6,207 nucleotides of DNA from Leptolyngbya sp. SIO4C5. Its GTDB lineage: Bacteria > Cyanobacteriota > Cyanobacteriia > Phormidesmidales > Phormidesmidaceae. The translations under genes and the position numbers were made by a program. The notes under the pieces are model-generated. The model ran no database searches, was not told where the DNA came from, and saw nothing but the letters and a program-made list of their open reading frames with translations. Positions 1-6,120 of this stretch are shown one piece after another. Within the stretch, counting starts at the first letter, position 1. Each line of letters opens with the position of its first letter. Location: positions 1 through 6,207 of the forward strand of contig JAAHIC010000291.1 in assembly GCA_010671965.1 (NCBI GenBank). The letters are read 5' to 3'.

Positions 1-9
1 TCGCGGCAG

Positions 10-2355
10 TCAGGGCTGCCGCGTACCCAGCACCTGTCCCGGCCCCCGAAAGCGCATATCCATCTCTGAGATAAAGAAGCCGTCTTGAGACTGCTCTAAA
101 ACCTTGAGCCGTTGGATTGCCGTTTCGTTCTTGGTAGCGCTCATCAATAGGCAATAGGACTGATCGGCCCCCCGCCCGACCCGGCCTCGGAGCTGGTGCA
201 GTTGGGACAGACCAAAGCGCTCGGCGTGTTCAATCAGCATAACGCTGGCATTGGGAATATCGACGCCAACTTCGACAACCGTTGTAGACACTAGAATCTG
301 GGTTTGGCGATCGCGGAACTGAGTAATCGCTTGGTCTTTCTCTGCCGAAGTCATGCGTCCGTGCAGCAGCCCCACCTGAAACTCCGGGAAAATGCTTTCC
401 TGCAGCCGCTGATGTTCTTCAATAGCTGACTTCAAATCTAGCTTTTCCGACTCTTCAACTAGCGGCAGCACGATATAGGTTTGTCGGCCCTGCGCGATTT
501 CGCGGCGAATCAGGTCGTAAGCATGATTGCGATCGCGCCCGGTCAGCAGCGTAGTTTGAATGGCTTTGCGTCCGGGGGGGAGTTCGTCAATCTGGCTGAC
601 ACTGAGGTCACCATGGAGCGTCAGCGCTAACGTCCGGGGAATAGGAGTCGCAGTCAGGGTCAGTACGTGGGGATTTTGCCCTTTTTGCTGCAGGCGCGCC
701 CGCTGCTGCACCCCAAAACGGTGTTGCTCGTCAATGGTTACCAGCCCCAGCGCCTGAAACTGAACCGGGTCTTCAATTAGGGCGTGAGTGCCCACCAGCA
801 GCGGCAGTTCGCCCGACTGGAGCTGGGCAAACATCTCCCGCCGCTTGGCGGCTCGCGTCGATCCGGTCAGCAGCTCAACGGGTAAATGCAGCAGGTTGAA
901 CCAGTTCACCAGTTTGCGGTAGTGCTGCTCGGCTAATACTTCGGTCGGAGCCATCAGCGCCGCCTGATATCCGGCCTGAATGGCCGCTAGGATAGCCACC
1001 ACCGCCACCACCGTCTTACCTGATCCCACATCTCCCTGCACCAAACGGTTCATCGGCGTCGGCTGCTGCAGGTCGTTGAGAATTTCATTGACTACCCGCT
1101 GCTGGGCTGCCGTCAGAGCGAACGGCAGCACCTGATAAAAAGCATCAATCAGCCGTCCGGTCGGGGTGAGTGTTACCTCAGTTTGCACCTGTTGCTGCTC
1201 TTGCCGTCGCCGCAGTAGTCCCAACTGCAGATAAAAGAACTCGTCAAAGACCAAACGCCGTCTCGCGGCTGCTAAGGCATCTGAATCGGGCGGAAAATGA
1301 ATATGGGCGATCGCGATGGGCAGTTTGACTAGCCCCTGCTGCTCTCGCAGTGCCGCCGGTAGTGGATCTTTCAGCCCCACCGCAGCGGGCAAAGCGCCGA
1401 CTACCGCTCGCCGGACTAAATCTGCCGCCACTCCCTCCGTCAGCGGATAGACGGGCACCACGCGGCCTACGGTGAGAGAGTCGATTGCCCCGGCACTGTC
1501 GAGTAGCTCAATATCAGGGTCATCCAGCGTCAGGCCGTATTTGTTTTGCTTTACTAAGCCCGAAGCCGCCACCGTAGACCCCACCGGATAGAGCCGTTTC
1601 TGCCGCTCTTGCCAACCGCGATGACGGTAGCGGCTACCGGCGAAAAAACGGCTAATTTTGAGCTGACCGCTGCGATCGCGAATCAGCAGCTCAAAGATAG
1701 TCAGTTTGGCATTGCGGGGACTGTTGAAACAGGTGCAGCGCTTTACCGTCCCGACAATGGTGACGGTTTCGCCCGGTTCTAAGTTGCGAATAGTGACCTG
1801 ACGGGCATAGTCGATATGATCGCGGGGGTAGTAGTACAGCACGTCCCGCACGGTATAAAGACCGAGCTTGGCTAGGCGATCGCTGTTCTTGGGGCCAATC
1901 CCCTTTAGGTAGGTGAGCGGCTGATCGAGATCGGGGAGCCGAGCGGCTGAGGTTGGTGGAGCGGTCAGCTCCTTGGTTTTGGGAGGCTTAGCCCGGACTG
2001 TTTTGGCAGGCGGACTTTGGGAAGAGGTAGCCTGTAGTGAGAGCTGTTGAGTAGCGGTCTCTTCCAGGCGGCGACGGGTCTGGTAAAGGCTGCGGCGAGT
2101 ATCGGCCACGAGATGCTGCCGTTTGGCAAAGCTGAGTTCGCTGTAGGCTTGAAAGGACGCGGCTAGCGATCGCCACTGAGTTTGCTCAGCATCAGACAGG
2201 CTATGGGGGGGCTGGCAGAGGCTGTCTCGCAGGAACTCGCTAAAGCGCTGCTGTTTTCCTACCAGGTCGTTAAAGCCATGATCGGCTTCTAGGGCTAATG
2301 CCTTTTGCAAACGTAGCCAATCAGGTAAATTTGAGGGCTCGCGATCGCTCATCAC
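10..2355 (-). CDS. recG: ATP-dependent DNA helicase RecG, C-terminus cut short by an in-frame TGA
   Basis: RecG is a superfamily 2 translocase that remodels stalled replication forks and branched recombination intermediates. Visible domains: an N-terminal helical extension (about residues 1-140, absent from E. coli RecG); a wedge/OB-fold domain (about 145-285) opening with LTYLKGIGPKNSDRLAKLGL; and two helicase lobes. Motifs are Walker A GDVGSGKT (441-448), DEQH (542-545), TATPIPRT (568-575), LLHGRM (663-668), STTVVEVGVDIPNA (690-703) and QLRGRVGRG (721-729). The TRG translocation motif follows, ending RGPGQVLGTRQ (770-780). One residue later comes TGA. E. coli RecG has about 53 more residues after the matching Gln640, and here the codons after TGA read L-P-R, as expected for an uninterrupted GTRQSGLP. 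The gene is therefore either truncated or affected by a base error. The start is GTG at 2355 or the adjacent ATG at 2352; AGGG (2368-2365) overlaps the upstream stop codon. It lies 11 bp after the unknown gene, so coupled translation is likely. Identity is certain; the intactness of the product is not. Confidence 0.95.
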   Translation of the reverse strand: MMSDREPSNLPDWLRLQKALALEADHGFNDLVGKQQRFSEFLRDSLCQPPHSLSDAEQTQWRSLAASFQAYSELSFAKRQHLVADTRRSLYQTRRRLEETATQQLSLQATSSQSPPAKTVRAKPPKTKELTAPPTSAARLPDLDQPLTYLKGIGPKNSDRLAKLGLYTVRDVLYYYPRDHIDYARQVTIRNLEPGETVTIVGTVKRCTCFNSPRNAKLTIFELLIRDRSGQLKISRFFAGSRYRHRGWQERQKRLYPVGSTVAASGLVKQNKYGLTLDDPDIELLDSAGAIDSLTVGRVVPVYPLTEGVAADLVRRAVVGALPAAVGLKDPLPAALREQQGLVKLPIAIAHIHFPPDSDALAAARRRLVFDEFFYLQLGLLRRRQEQQQVQTEVTLTPTGRLIDAFYQVLPFALTAAQQRVVNEILNDLQQPTPMNRLVQGDVGSGKTVVAVVAILAAIQAGYQAALMAPTEVLAEQHYRKLVNWFNLLHLPVELLTGSTRAAKRREMFAQLQSGELPLLVGTHALIEDPVQFQALGLVTIDEQHRFGVQQRARLQQKGQNPHVLTLTATPIPRTLALTLHGDLSVSQIDELPPGRKAIQTTLLTGRDRNHAYDLIRREIAQGRQTYIVLPLVEESEKLDLKSAIEEHQRLQESIFPEFQVGLLHGRMTSAEKDQAITQFRDRQTQILVSTTVVEVGVDIPNASVMLIEHAERFGLSQLHQLRGRVGRGADQSYCLLMSATKNETAIQRLKVLEQSQDGFFISEMDMRFRGPGQVLGTRQP

Positions 2356-2417
2356 GCTTTCAAACCCTAACTTTCAAACCAGCTCGCTCTCCAAGCGGCC
2401 TCGGCCTCGGCGATCGC
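307..2417. repeat. Cluster of HIP1 palindromes (GCGATCGC)
   Basis: GCGATCGC occurs at 307, 529, 1307, 1672, 1876, 2166, 2341 and 2410, with a ninth copy far away at 5798 in the membrane-protein gene. The first seven are inside recG and the eighth is in the 3' end of the preceding gene. This octamer is the HIP1 sequence known to be greatly over-represented in many cyanobacterial chromosomes. Its presence supports the assignment of the host. The copies sit in different reading frames and encode different residues, so they are not a protein-level repeat. Confidence 0.85.
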
Positions 2418-3539
2418 CCGCTCTCGCTGCTTCTGCTGATACTGCTGCGCTAGTCCCTTTAGACGGGCGAGCTGTTCCCGAATCTTAGTGCGCCAGACAG
2501 CCACCGTCGAGTCAGTAAACTCGACCTCAGACAGCCTTAAATTGACGGCCACTAGGTGGGTCATAGCTGCCGGATCGGGCGCTTCCGCCTCGGCACTGTC
2601 TGTTTCCGCTTCCCCATCGTCTTCGGCGTCATCGTCTTCGGCGTCATATTCATCATCGCTCAGCTCTACCAGCACGTTCAGTACGTTCGGCGTGTTAGAG
2701 GCCACCTCTGTTAGCGCTTCTGCCTCTGCTGCCGCCGCCAAAACTGACTCTGGTAGATCAGGCAAAATCTTGGCCTGCTTCAGGAGCTGATTAGCATCTT
2801 GCGAAAGTACGCGCAAAACGCCGCGAATAGAATGCTCTAGCCGCATGTGACGCTTAACTAATTCCACAGGCGTTAGAGTGTCGGTAGCTGACGCATCACT
2901 CGTAACAGCCTGGTTCAGCAGCTTAGCCATTTCTGCCAAAGAGTCTTTAGCGGCCTGAGACTCTTCTGTGGCTGAGTCAGAATCCGTCTCAGCCGCCTCC
3001 AAATCTACCGCCTCGGTCTCTTCCAAACCCTGATCGCTCTCAGGCGAACCGACCTCTCCTAAAGACTCATAATCGTCTGTGATCTCGGCCCCTGAAATTT
3101 CAGAGCCATCTAGCGTCTCAACCGCCACCTCTAGATCCGAACTGTCTGAACTTTCTAGGGATTCTCCCTTGACCGCTGCCGCAATTTCGGAGAGTAACTG
3201 AGGGGGTAGATCCTGCAGCGTGATGATACGCTCCCCGCTGGGCATAGAAGGTTCTTCTAGCCGTTCCAACTGCCGTAGCAGCTCCGCGCCCACTTTCTTG
3301 CCGAGCGCCTGTAAAGCCTGCTGCAGCCTCTGTCGCTGAGGAACTGAGAGCTGCAAGAAGCGATCGGGATAGGCTTGAGTGCACAGATGATAGCTCGCTA
3401 AGACCAACTGTCGCTTTGCAGCCTGCCCTAGCTCCGTCAAATACTGCTGATAAAGATCCCTGAATTCTTTTGCTAACTGCTCAGTTGCCTGCTCTAAAGC
3501 AGACAGCTCCCGCTTAATTTGTTCAACTGCTCGCACCAT
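2367..3539 (-). CDS. Acidic helix-rich protein of unknown function, upstream partner of recG
   Basis: I do not recognise a named family. The 390-residue product has no signal peptide or membrane segment and should be cytoplasmic. Residues 1-95 are a charged, Gln/Leu-rich helical or coiled-coil region (IKRELSALEQATEQLAKEF). A linker at 102-124 is followed by a Ser/Asp/Glu-rich, probably disordered stretch (about 125-200). A helical block spans about 196-280, and a second very acidic stretch 291-323 contains the tandem DAEDD-DAEDD. The C-terminal region (about 327-386) is folded-looking, ending in a mixed-charge helix with AIAEAEAAWRASWFE, which from memory resembles the end of hypothetical proteins in other cyanobacteria. 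The start is ATG; its ribosome site is weak (GGCGAG). It begins 165 bp after tsf, beyond a terminator, and ends 11 bp before recG, so co-transcription with recG is likely. A role as a RecG or nucleic-acid-associated factor is only inferred from position. A fast-diverging structural or adaptor protein fits equally well. Confidence 0.85.
   Translation of the reverse strand: MVRAVEQIKRELSALEQATEQLAKEFRDLYQQYLTELGQAAKRQLVLASYHLCTQAYPDRFLQLSVPQRQRLQQALQALGKKVGAELLRQLERLEEPSMPSGERIITLQDLPPQLLSEIAAAVKGESLESSDSSDLEVAVETLDGSEISGAEITDDYESLGEVGSPESDQGLEETEAVDLEAAETDSDSATEESQAAKDSLAEMAKLLNQAVTSDASATDTLTPVELVKRHMRLEHSIRGVLRVLSQDANQLLKQAKILPDLPESVLAAAAEAEALTEVASNTPNVLNVLVELSDDEYDAEDDDAEDDGEAETDSAEAEAPDPAAMTHLVAVNLRLSEVEFTDSTVAVWRTKIREQLARLKGLAQQYQQKQRERAIAEAEAAWRASWFES
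2616..2645. repeat. Perfect 15-bp tandem duplication in an acidic coding stretch
   Basis: The 15-mer ATCGTCTTCGGCGTC occurs twice in direct succession (2616-2630 and 2631-2645). On the coding strand it gives DAEDD-DAEDD (residues 299-308 of the unknown acidic protein). Its length is a multiple of three, so gain or loss of a copy keeps the frame. Identical codon use in both copies indicates a recent slippage duplication rather than selection on composition alone. Confidence 0.9.
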
Positions 3540-3619
3540 GCGCTCGCCACAGTAAAGTCAGACCCATCGCCTTTCTCAGGATAGCGATTCTCTTCGCCAT
3601 TCGAGCAGGCTCTATGTGC

Positions 3620-3651
3620 AAAAAAGCAGGCCACGCCAAAGCTGACCTGCT
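3620..3651 (-). terminator. Intrinsic terminator after tsf
   Basis: On the minus strand AGCAGGTCA (3651-3643) pairs with TGGCCTGCT (3633-3625), giving a 9-bp stem with one U-G wobble and a 9-nt loop. A run of six T follows (3625-3620, the first being the last stem base). It lies about 55 nt past the tsf stop codon. There is no T-run on the plus strand, so it acts on minus-strand transcripts. It should end most rpsB-tsf mRNA before the unknown gene and recG. Confidence 0.85.
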
Positions 3652-3696
3652 ATCTCCAAAAAAGACCTAGCATTTACCAGATCGCTGTAAGCCGCT

Positions 3697-3719
3697 GCGG
3701 GTTTTTACTTTTTACCCGC
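3697..3719. repeat. Inverted repeat straddling the tsf stop codon
   Basis: GCGGGT (3697-3702) and ACCCGC (3714-3719) form a 6-bp stem around an 11-nt A/T loop that contains the tsf TAA stop (3707-3705). No T-run follows on the minus strand, so it is not itself an intrinsic terminator. It could stabilise the mRNA 3' end or slow the ribosome at the end of tsf, or be chance. Confidence 0.4.
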
Positions 3720-4364
3720 CTGAGCGGCTACTTCATCAGCAAAGTTAGTTTCTTCTTTTTCAATCCCTTCACCCAGAATAAACCGGGCAAAGCGGCGTAC
3801 CTGAATGTTTTCGCCTATCTTAGCCACGTGCTGTTTGACTAACTCTTCCACAGTGATGCTCTGATCTTTGATGAAAGGCTGATCCAGCAGCGATAGCTCT
3901 TTGAGACGCTTATCAATACGTCCCTGGACAATTTTCTCTCGAATATTTTCTGGTTTCTTCGAGAGATCGTCCCGGCCCATCTCGATTTGCTTCTCTTTTT
4001 CGACAATATCAGAGGGAATATCTTCTGCTCTGACATACTCGACGTTGGGGCAGGCTGCGATTTGCATCGCAATGTCCTGCGCCAGTGACTTGAACTCCTC
4101 GCGACGGGCTACAAAATCTGTTTCACAGTTAACTTCAACCAGCACGCCCACTCGGCCACCCGTATGAATATAGCTGTGAACCAAACCTTCTGCCGCTACC
4201 CGGCCCTCTTTTTTGGCGGCAGAGGTGATTCCTTTCTGCCGCAGCCACTCAACGGACTTCTCCAAATCGCCGTCGTTTTCTTTGAGAGCCTTTTTACAGT
4301 CCATCATGCCTGCGCCTGTCTTGTCGCGCAGCTCTTTGACAAGTTTTGCAGATATGTCCGCCAT
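3705..4364 (-). CDS. tsf: Translation elongation factor Ts
   Basis: EF-Ts is the nucleotide exchange factor that releases GDP from EF-Tu in the cytoplasm. The N-terminal UBA-like domain carries the first family signature, [16 protein letters not shown] (residues 12-27). The second signature, [11 protein letters not shown] (77-87), contains TDFV, the loop that contacts EF-Tu and displaces Mg2+. At 219 residues it is the short cyanobacterial/plastid-type form, lacking part of the dimerisation region of the 283-residue E. coli protein; the C-terminal helix region (about 172-200, [20 protein letters not shown]) is present. The ATG start has AGGG five bases upstream (4373-4370) and gives the standard [13 protein letters not shown] start. 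It lies 55 bp downstream of rpsB, the usual rpsB-tsf order, and is closed by a strong terminator. No abnormal residue was noticed. Confidence 0.98.
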   Translation of the reverse strand: MADISAKLVKELRDKTGAGMMDCKKALKENDGDLEKSVEWLRQKGITSAAKKEGRVAAEGLVHSYIHTGGRVGVLVEVNCETDFVARREEFKSLAQDIAMQIAACPNVEYVRAEDIPSDIVEKEKQIEMGRDDLSKKPENIREKIVQGRIDKRLKELSLLDQPFIKDQSITVEELVKQHVAKIGENIQVRRFARFILGEGIEKEETNFADEVAAQAGKK

Positions 4365-4419
4365 AGGTGCCCTATTTGCTAAACCTCTAAGAACTCTATC
4401 AATCTATAGCCTGTTTCAA

Positions 4420-5223
4420 TTAGCTATTGCCGTCGTCACTGTCATCGCTGTCATCAGCGGAAGCGGCTGGCACTTCGTCTTCGTCCTCGTAATCTTCCTC
4501 AGCTCCTTCGTAGTCTTCATAGTCATCATCGCTGTCGAGCTGACCGTGAGAGCCTTCGTAGATGGCGTCTGCCAGCTTACCCAAAATTAGCTTAATCGAG
4601 CGAATGGCATCGTCATTGGCCGGAATCGGAATGTCAACTACGTCAGGATCGCAGTTTGTATCTAGCAGCGCGATGATGGGAATATCAAGCTTCTGACATT
4701 CTTGAACAGCGTTATATTCCCGGCGTAGATCAACGACAATCACCGCGTCAGGAATTCGCCGCATCAGCTTGATACCGCCAAGATACTTTTGCAGCTTTTC
4801 CATCTCGCGGCGCAGGACGGCACCTTCCTTCTTGGGTCGCAAATCAATTGCCCCAGTTTCCTGCATCCGCTCTAGCTCTTTCAGTCGCTCTACCCGCGTC
4901 TTGATAGTGGCCCAGTTGGTGAGCATGCCACCCAGCCAGCGCTGGTTGATGTAGTAAGAACCGCAGCGGCTAGCTTCTTGGGCCACAATGCCCGCAGCCT
5001 GACGCTTGGTGCCAACAAACAGGAACTTTTGCCCCCCTTCAGCCGCATCGCGAATATAGCTGTAAGCGTCTTCGACGCACTTAGCGGTCTGAACTAGATC
5101 AATAATGTGGACCCCATTACGAGACGTAAAGATGTAGGGATCCATTTTGGGATTCCAGCGACGGGTTTGGTGCCCAAAGTGAACACCTGACTCCAGAAGC
5201 TGAGCCAAAGAAACAACAGCCAT
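4420..5223 (-). CDS. rpsB: 30S ribosomal protein S2 with long acidic C-terminal tail
   Basis: S2 binds late to the 30S subunit near the head-body junction and helps recruit S1. The 267-residue product has the family signature RWLGGMLTN (residues 95-103) and the second conserved block [19 protein letters not shown] (158-176) continuing to [20 protein letters not shown] (187-206). After residue 227 the sequence leaves the S2 fold and becomes a tail with 21 Asp/Glu among its last 38 residues and no basic residue; E. coli S2 (241 aa) lacks this. I chose ATG 5223-5221 because it gives [20 protein letters not shown], the usual start, and has AAAGGAG at ideal spacing. An in-frame ATG at 5253 would add ten residues encoded by that ribosome site and is rejected. 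First gene of the rpsB-tsf unit. Confidence 0.98.
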   Translation of the reverse strand: MAVVSLAQLLESGVHFGHQTRRWNPKMDPYIFTSRNGVHIIDLVQTAKCVEDAYSYIRDAAEGGQKFLFVGTKRQAAGIVAQEASRCGSYYINQRWLGGMLTNWATIKTRVERLKELERMQETGAIDLRPKKEGAVLRREMEKLQKYLGGIKLMRRIPDAVIVVDLRREYNAVQECQKLDIPIIALLDTNCDPDVVDIPIPANDDAIRSIKLILGKLADAIYEGSHGQLDSDDDYEDYEGAEEDYEDEDEVPAASADDSDDSDDGNS

Positions 5224-5230
5224 AAATTTT

Positions 5231-5237
5231 CTCCTTT
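5231..5237 (-). promoter_or_regulatory. Shine-Dalgarno site of rpsB
   Basis: AAAGGAG on the minus strand, seven bases before ATG 5223. It is a strong site and decides the rpsB start against the upstream in-frame ATG at 5253, whose coding sequence would run straight through it. Confidence 0.85.
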
Positions 5238-5270
5238 CGGGTTTATCCTCCATCTGGCTGTATCTTGGGC

Positions 5271-5313
5271 GGAAGCGGTATTTGCTTCCTGTGCAAAGGT
5301 TAAATCACCTTGC
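5271..5313 (-). promoter_or_regulatory. Two consecutive hairpins in the rpsB leader
   Basis: Within the 5' leader of rpsB two stems follow each other. GCAAGGT/ACCTTTGC (5313-5293) forms 7 bp with one bulged A around a 6-nt loop. GGAAGC/GCTTCC (5289-5284 with 5276-5271) forms 6 bp around a 7-nt loop. They end about 35 nt before the ribosome-binding site. In gammaproteobacteria the rpsB leader is bound by S2 for autogenous control. A similar function here is inference from position, not from a recognised motif. Confidence 0.4.
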
Positions 5314-5323
5314 TAAGACACCC

Positions 5324-5351
5324 GAAATACCAGATGTGCGATTTTTCACAA
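5324..5351 (-). promoter_or_regulatory. Candidate rpsB-tsf promoter
   Basis: TTGTGA (5351-5346), a 16-bp spacer and TATTTC (5329-5324) preceded by TGG resemble an extended -10 promoter, and would give a leader of roughly 95 nt. An alternative just upstream is TTAAGT (5379-5374), 17 bp, TAAAGT (5356-5351). Neither is a strong match, so only the general location is supported. Confidence 0.3.
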
Positions 5352-5409
5352 CTTTACTAGCGTAGCACGGATGACTTAAAAACTGATTTGTCCTGCTAGG
5401 AAAAATAGG

Positions 5410-5452
5410 GCGCTTTAACGCTCTAAATTGAATATTTAGAGCGTTAAAGCGC
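5410..5452. repeat. 19-bp perfect palindrome upstream of rpsB
   Basis: Positions 5410-5428 pair without a mismatch with 5452-5434 around a 5-nt loop (TGAAT). Each arm contains two tandem copies of an 8-mer CGCTYTAA (5411-5418 CGCTTTAA, 5419-5426 CGCTCTAA), repeated in inverse in the other arm. On the minus strand the stem is followed by CCTATTTTT, so it may act as a back-up terminator for the membrane-protein gene. The repeat-within-repeat design would also suit a protein-binding site. Mobile-element debris is a third possibility. Confidence 0.9.
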
Positions 5453-5460
5453 TGCACAGC

Positions 5461-5490
5461 AAAAGCCCCTTTCGGCAGAAAGAGGCTTTA
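5461..5490 (-). terminator. Intrinsic terminator of the small membrane-protein gene
   Basis: On the minus strand a 12-bp stem (5489-5478 with 5473-5462; AAAGCCTCTTTC pairs with GAAAGGGGCTTT, with one U-G wobble) closes a 4-nt TGCC loop. It ends in TTTT (5464-5461). It lies about 80 nt downstream of the membrane-protein stop codon and upstream of the rpsB promoter region. The T-run is short and mostly part of the stem. On the plus strand the stem has a C-A mismatch, which supports minus-strand function. Confidence 0.65.
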
Positions 5491-5568
5491 TGAGCCCATA
5501 TGGCTGTGACTTATTCAGTTAAGTCTGCTGGCTAACCCAACAAGCGAGTTGCCGCCTTCAATCTGAAT

Positions 5569-5955
5569 TTATCGCACAGCAATAGATTGGACATCACAAG
5601 TAAGTGGGCAAGCAGCATAGACCGGAGCCTGGCTACCTTCCGACTCTTGATTTAGCCAGCCTAACCAGCTCACCTCATGAGGATAGACACCCTTGAGGGT
5701 GAGACCAATTGACAGCAGAGTTACCCCCAGTAGATTAGCGCCAATCACAGCGCTGACGACAAAGAGGACAGCATTAGCTGGCATTAGAGGCAAAAGAGCG
5801 ATCGCGGCTACAGCGGCCCCTGCTGTAATCAGAGTCACCACCGGAAATCCAATCACCAGAAAGCAAACTTCTAGAATCAGCATCCAAACCAGGAAGCTTT
5901 TTAAAAGGGACAGTAACGCCCAGCCATCGGAGCTTTGAGATCTTACGATCGCCAT
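5569..5955 (-). CDS. Small three-helix membrane protein of unknown function
   Basis: The 128-residue product has a short polar N-terminus (MAIVRSQSSDGW) and then three hydrophobic segments at about residues 14-37, 38-59 and 61-87. Its roughly 40-residue soluble C-terminus contains YPHEVSWLGWLN (91-102) and CPLTCD (116-121). The compact hydrophobic block ends in basic LTLKG, so that end may face the cytoplasm, but topology is not settled. The two cysteines in C-P-L-T-C could bind metal or form a disulphide; this is inference. I chose ATG 5955 because AAAGGAG lies eight bases upstream. A longer frame from TTG at 6024 would have no clear ribosome site and would cross a leader inverted repeat. 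The gene has its own promoter-like region and terminator, so it is probably monocistronic and unlinked in function to rpsB. I cannot name a family; the conserved look of the tail suggests a cyanobacterial hypothetical. Confidence 0.82.
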   Translation of the reverse strand: MAIVRSQSSDGWALLSLLKSFLVWMLILEVCFLVIGFPVVTLITAGAAVAAIALLPLMPANAVLFVVSAVIGANLLGVTLLSIGLTLKGVYPHEVSWLGWLNQESEGSQAPVYAACPLTCDVQSIAVR

Positions 5956-5963
5956 AACTTTCT

Positions 5964-5970
5964 CTCCTTT
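5964..5970 (-). promoter_or_regulatory. Shine-Dalgarno site of the membrane-protein gene
   Basis: AAAGGAG on the minus strand, eight bases before ATG 5955. It is the reason to prefer this start over the in-frame TTG at 6024. Confidence 0.8.
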
Positions 5971-5990
5971 AATTGCTTTAAATACAGCAG

Positions 5991-6025
5991 CTTGTCTTCT
6001 GAGAATAGGTGTTCGCCAAGACAAG
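5991..6025 (-). promoter_or_regulatory. Inverted repeat in the leader of the membrane-protein gene
   Basis: CTTGTCTT (5991-5998) and AAGACAAG (6018-6025) form a perfect 8-bp stem around a 19-nt loop. It lies 20 to 55 nt upstream of the ribosome-binding site in the probable 5' untranslated region. No T-run follows on the minus strand, so it is not a terminator. It may be an mRNA stability element or an operator; no known riboswitch class was recognised. Confidence 0.5.
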
Positions 6026-6060
6026 AAAAAATAACAATACGCTTTTCTTAACGTTTTAAC

Positions 6061-6066
6061 AGTATA
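6061..6066 (-). promoter_or_regulatory. Candidate -10 box for the membrane-protein gene
   Basis: TATACT on the minus strand matches the TATAAT consensus at five of six positions, about 105 bp upstream of ATG 5955. No TTGACA-like -35 stands at 16-18 bp, as in cyanobacterial promoters that rely on an activator. The start of transcription would lie near 6054 and place the leader inverted repeat inside the mRNA. Confidence 0.4.
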
Positions 6067-6120
6067 CCGAGACTGACTTGATTAGCTTTATCTTGTTTGC
6101 CAAAGTTTACAAGCGACTTC

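Noticed and set aside
2488..2790. Plus-strand open frame rich in serine and alanine
   Set aside because: It is the antisense of the Asp/Glu-rich coding stretch of the acidic protein; low complexity and no ribosome site.
3523..3567. 14-codon minus-strand open frame overlapping the start of the acidic protein gene
   Set aside because: Out-of-frame ATG with AAGG only two bases upstream; too short and poorly spaced to claim a regulatory leader peptide.
4213..4590. Plus-strand open frame with a very hydrophobic, membrane-like end
   Set aside because: The hydrophobic part is the complement of the Asp/Glu codons of the S2 tail; it spans the tsf start and the rpsB end on the opposite strand.
5224..5253. 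Ten-residue N-terminal extension of S2 from ATG 5253
   Set aside because: The extension would be encoded by the strong ribosome-binding site, has no site of its own, and is absent from the usual S2 start.
5491..5568. Possible small RNA or tRNA between the membrane-protein stop and its terminator
   Set aside because: No cloverleaf, no T-arm motif and no separate promoter; best read as the 3' untranslated region.
5956..6024. Longer membrane protein starting at TTG 6024
   Set aside because: Rare start codon, no clear ribosome site, and it crosses the leader inverted repeat; ATG 5955 has AAAGGAG.
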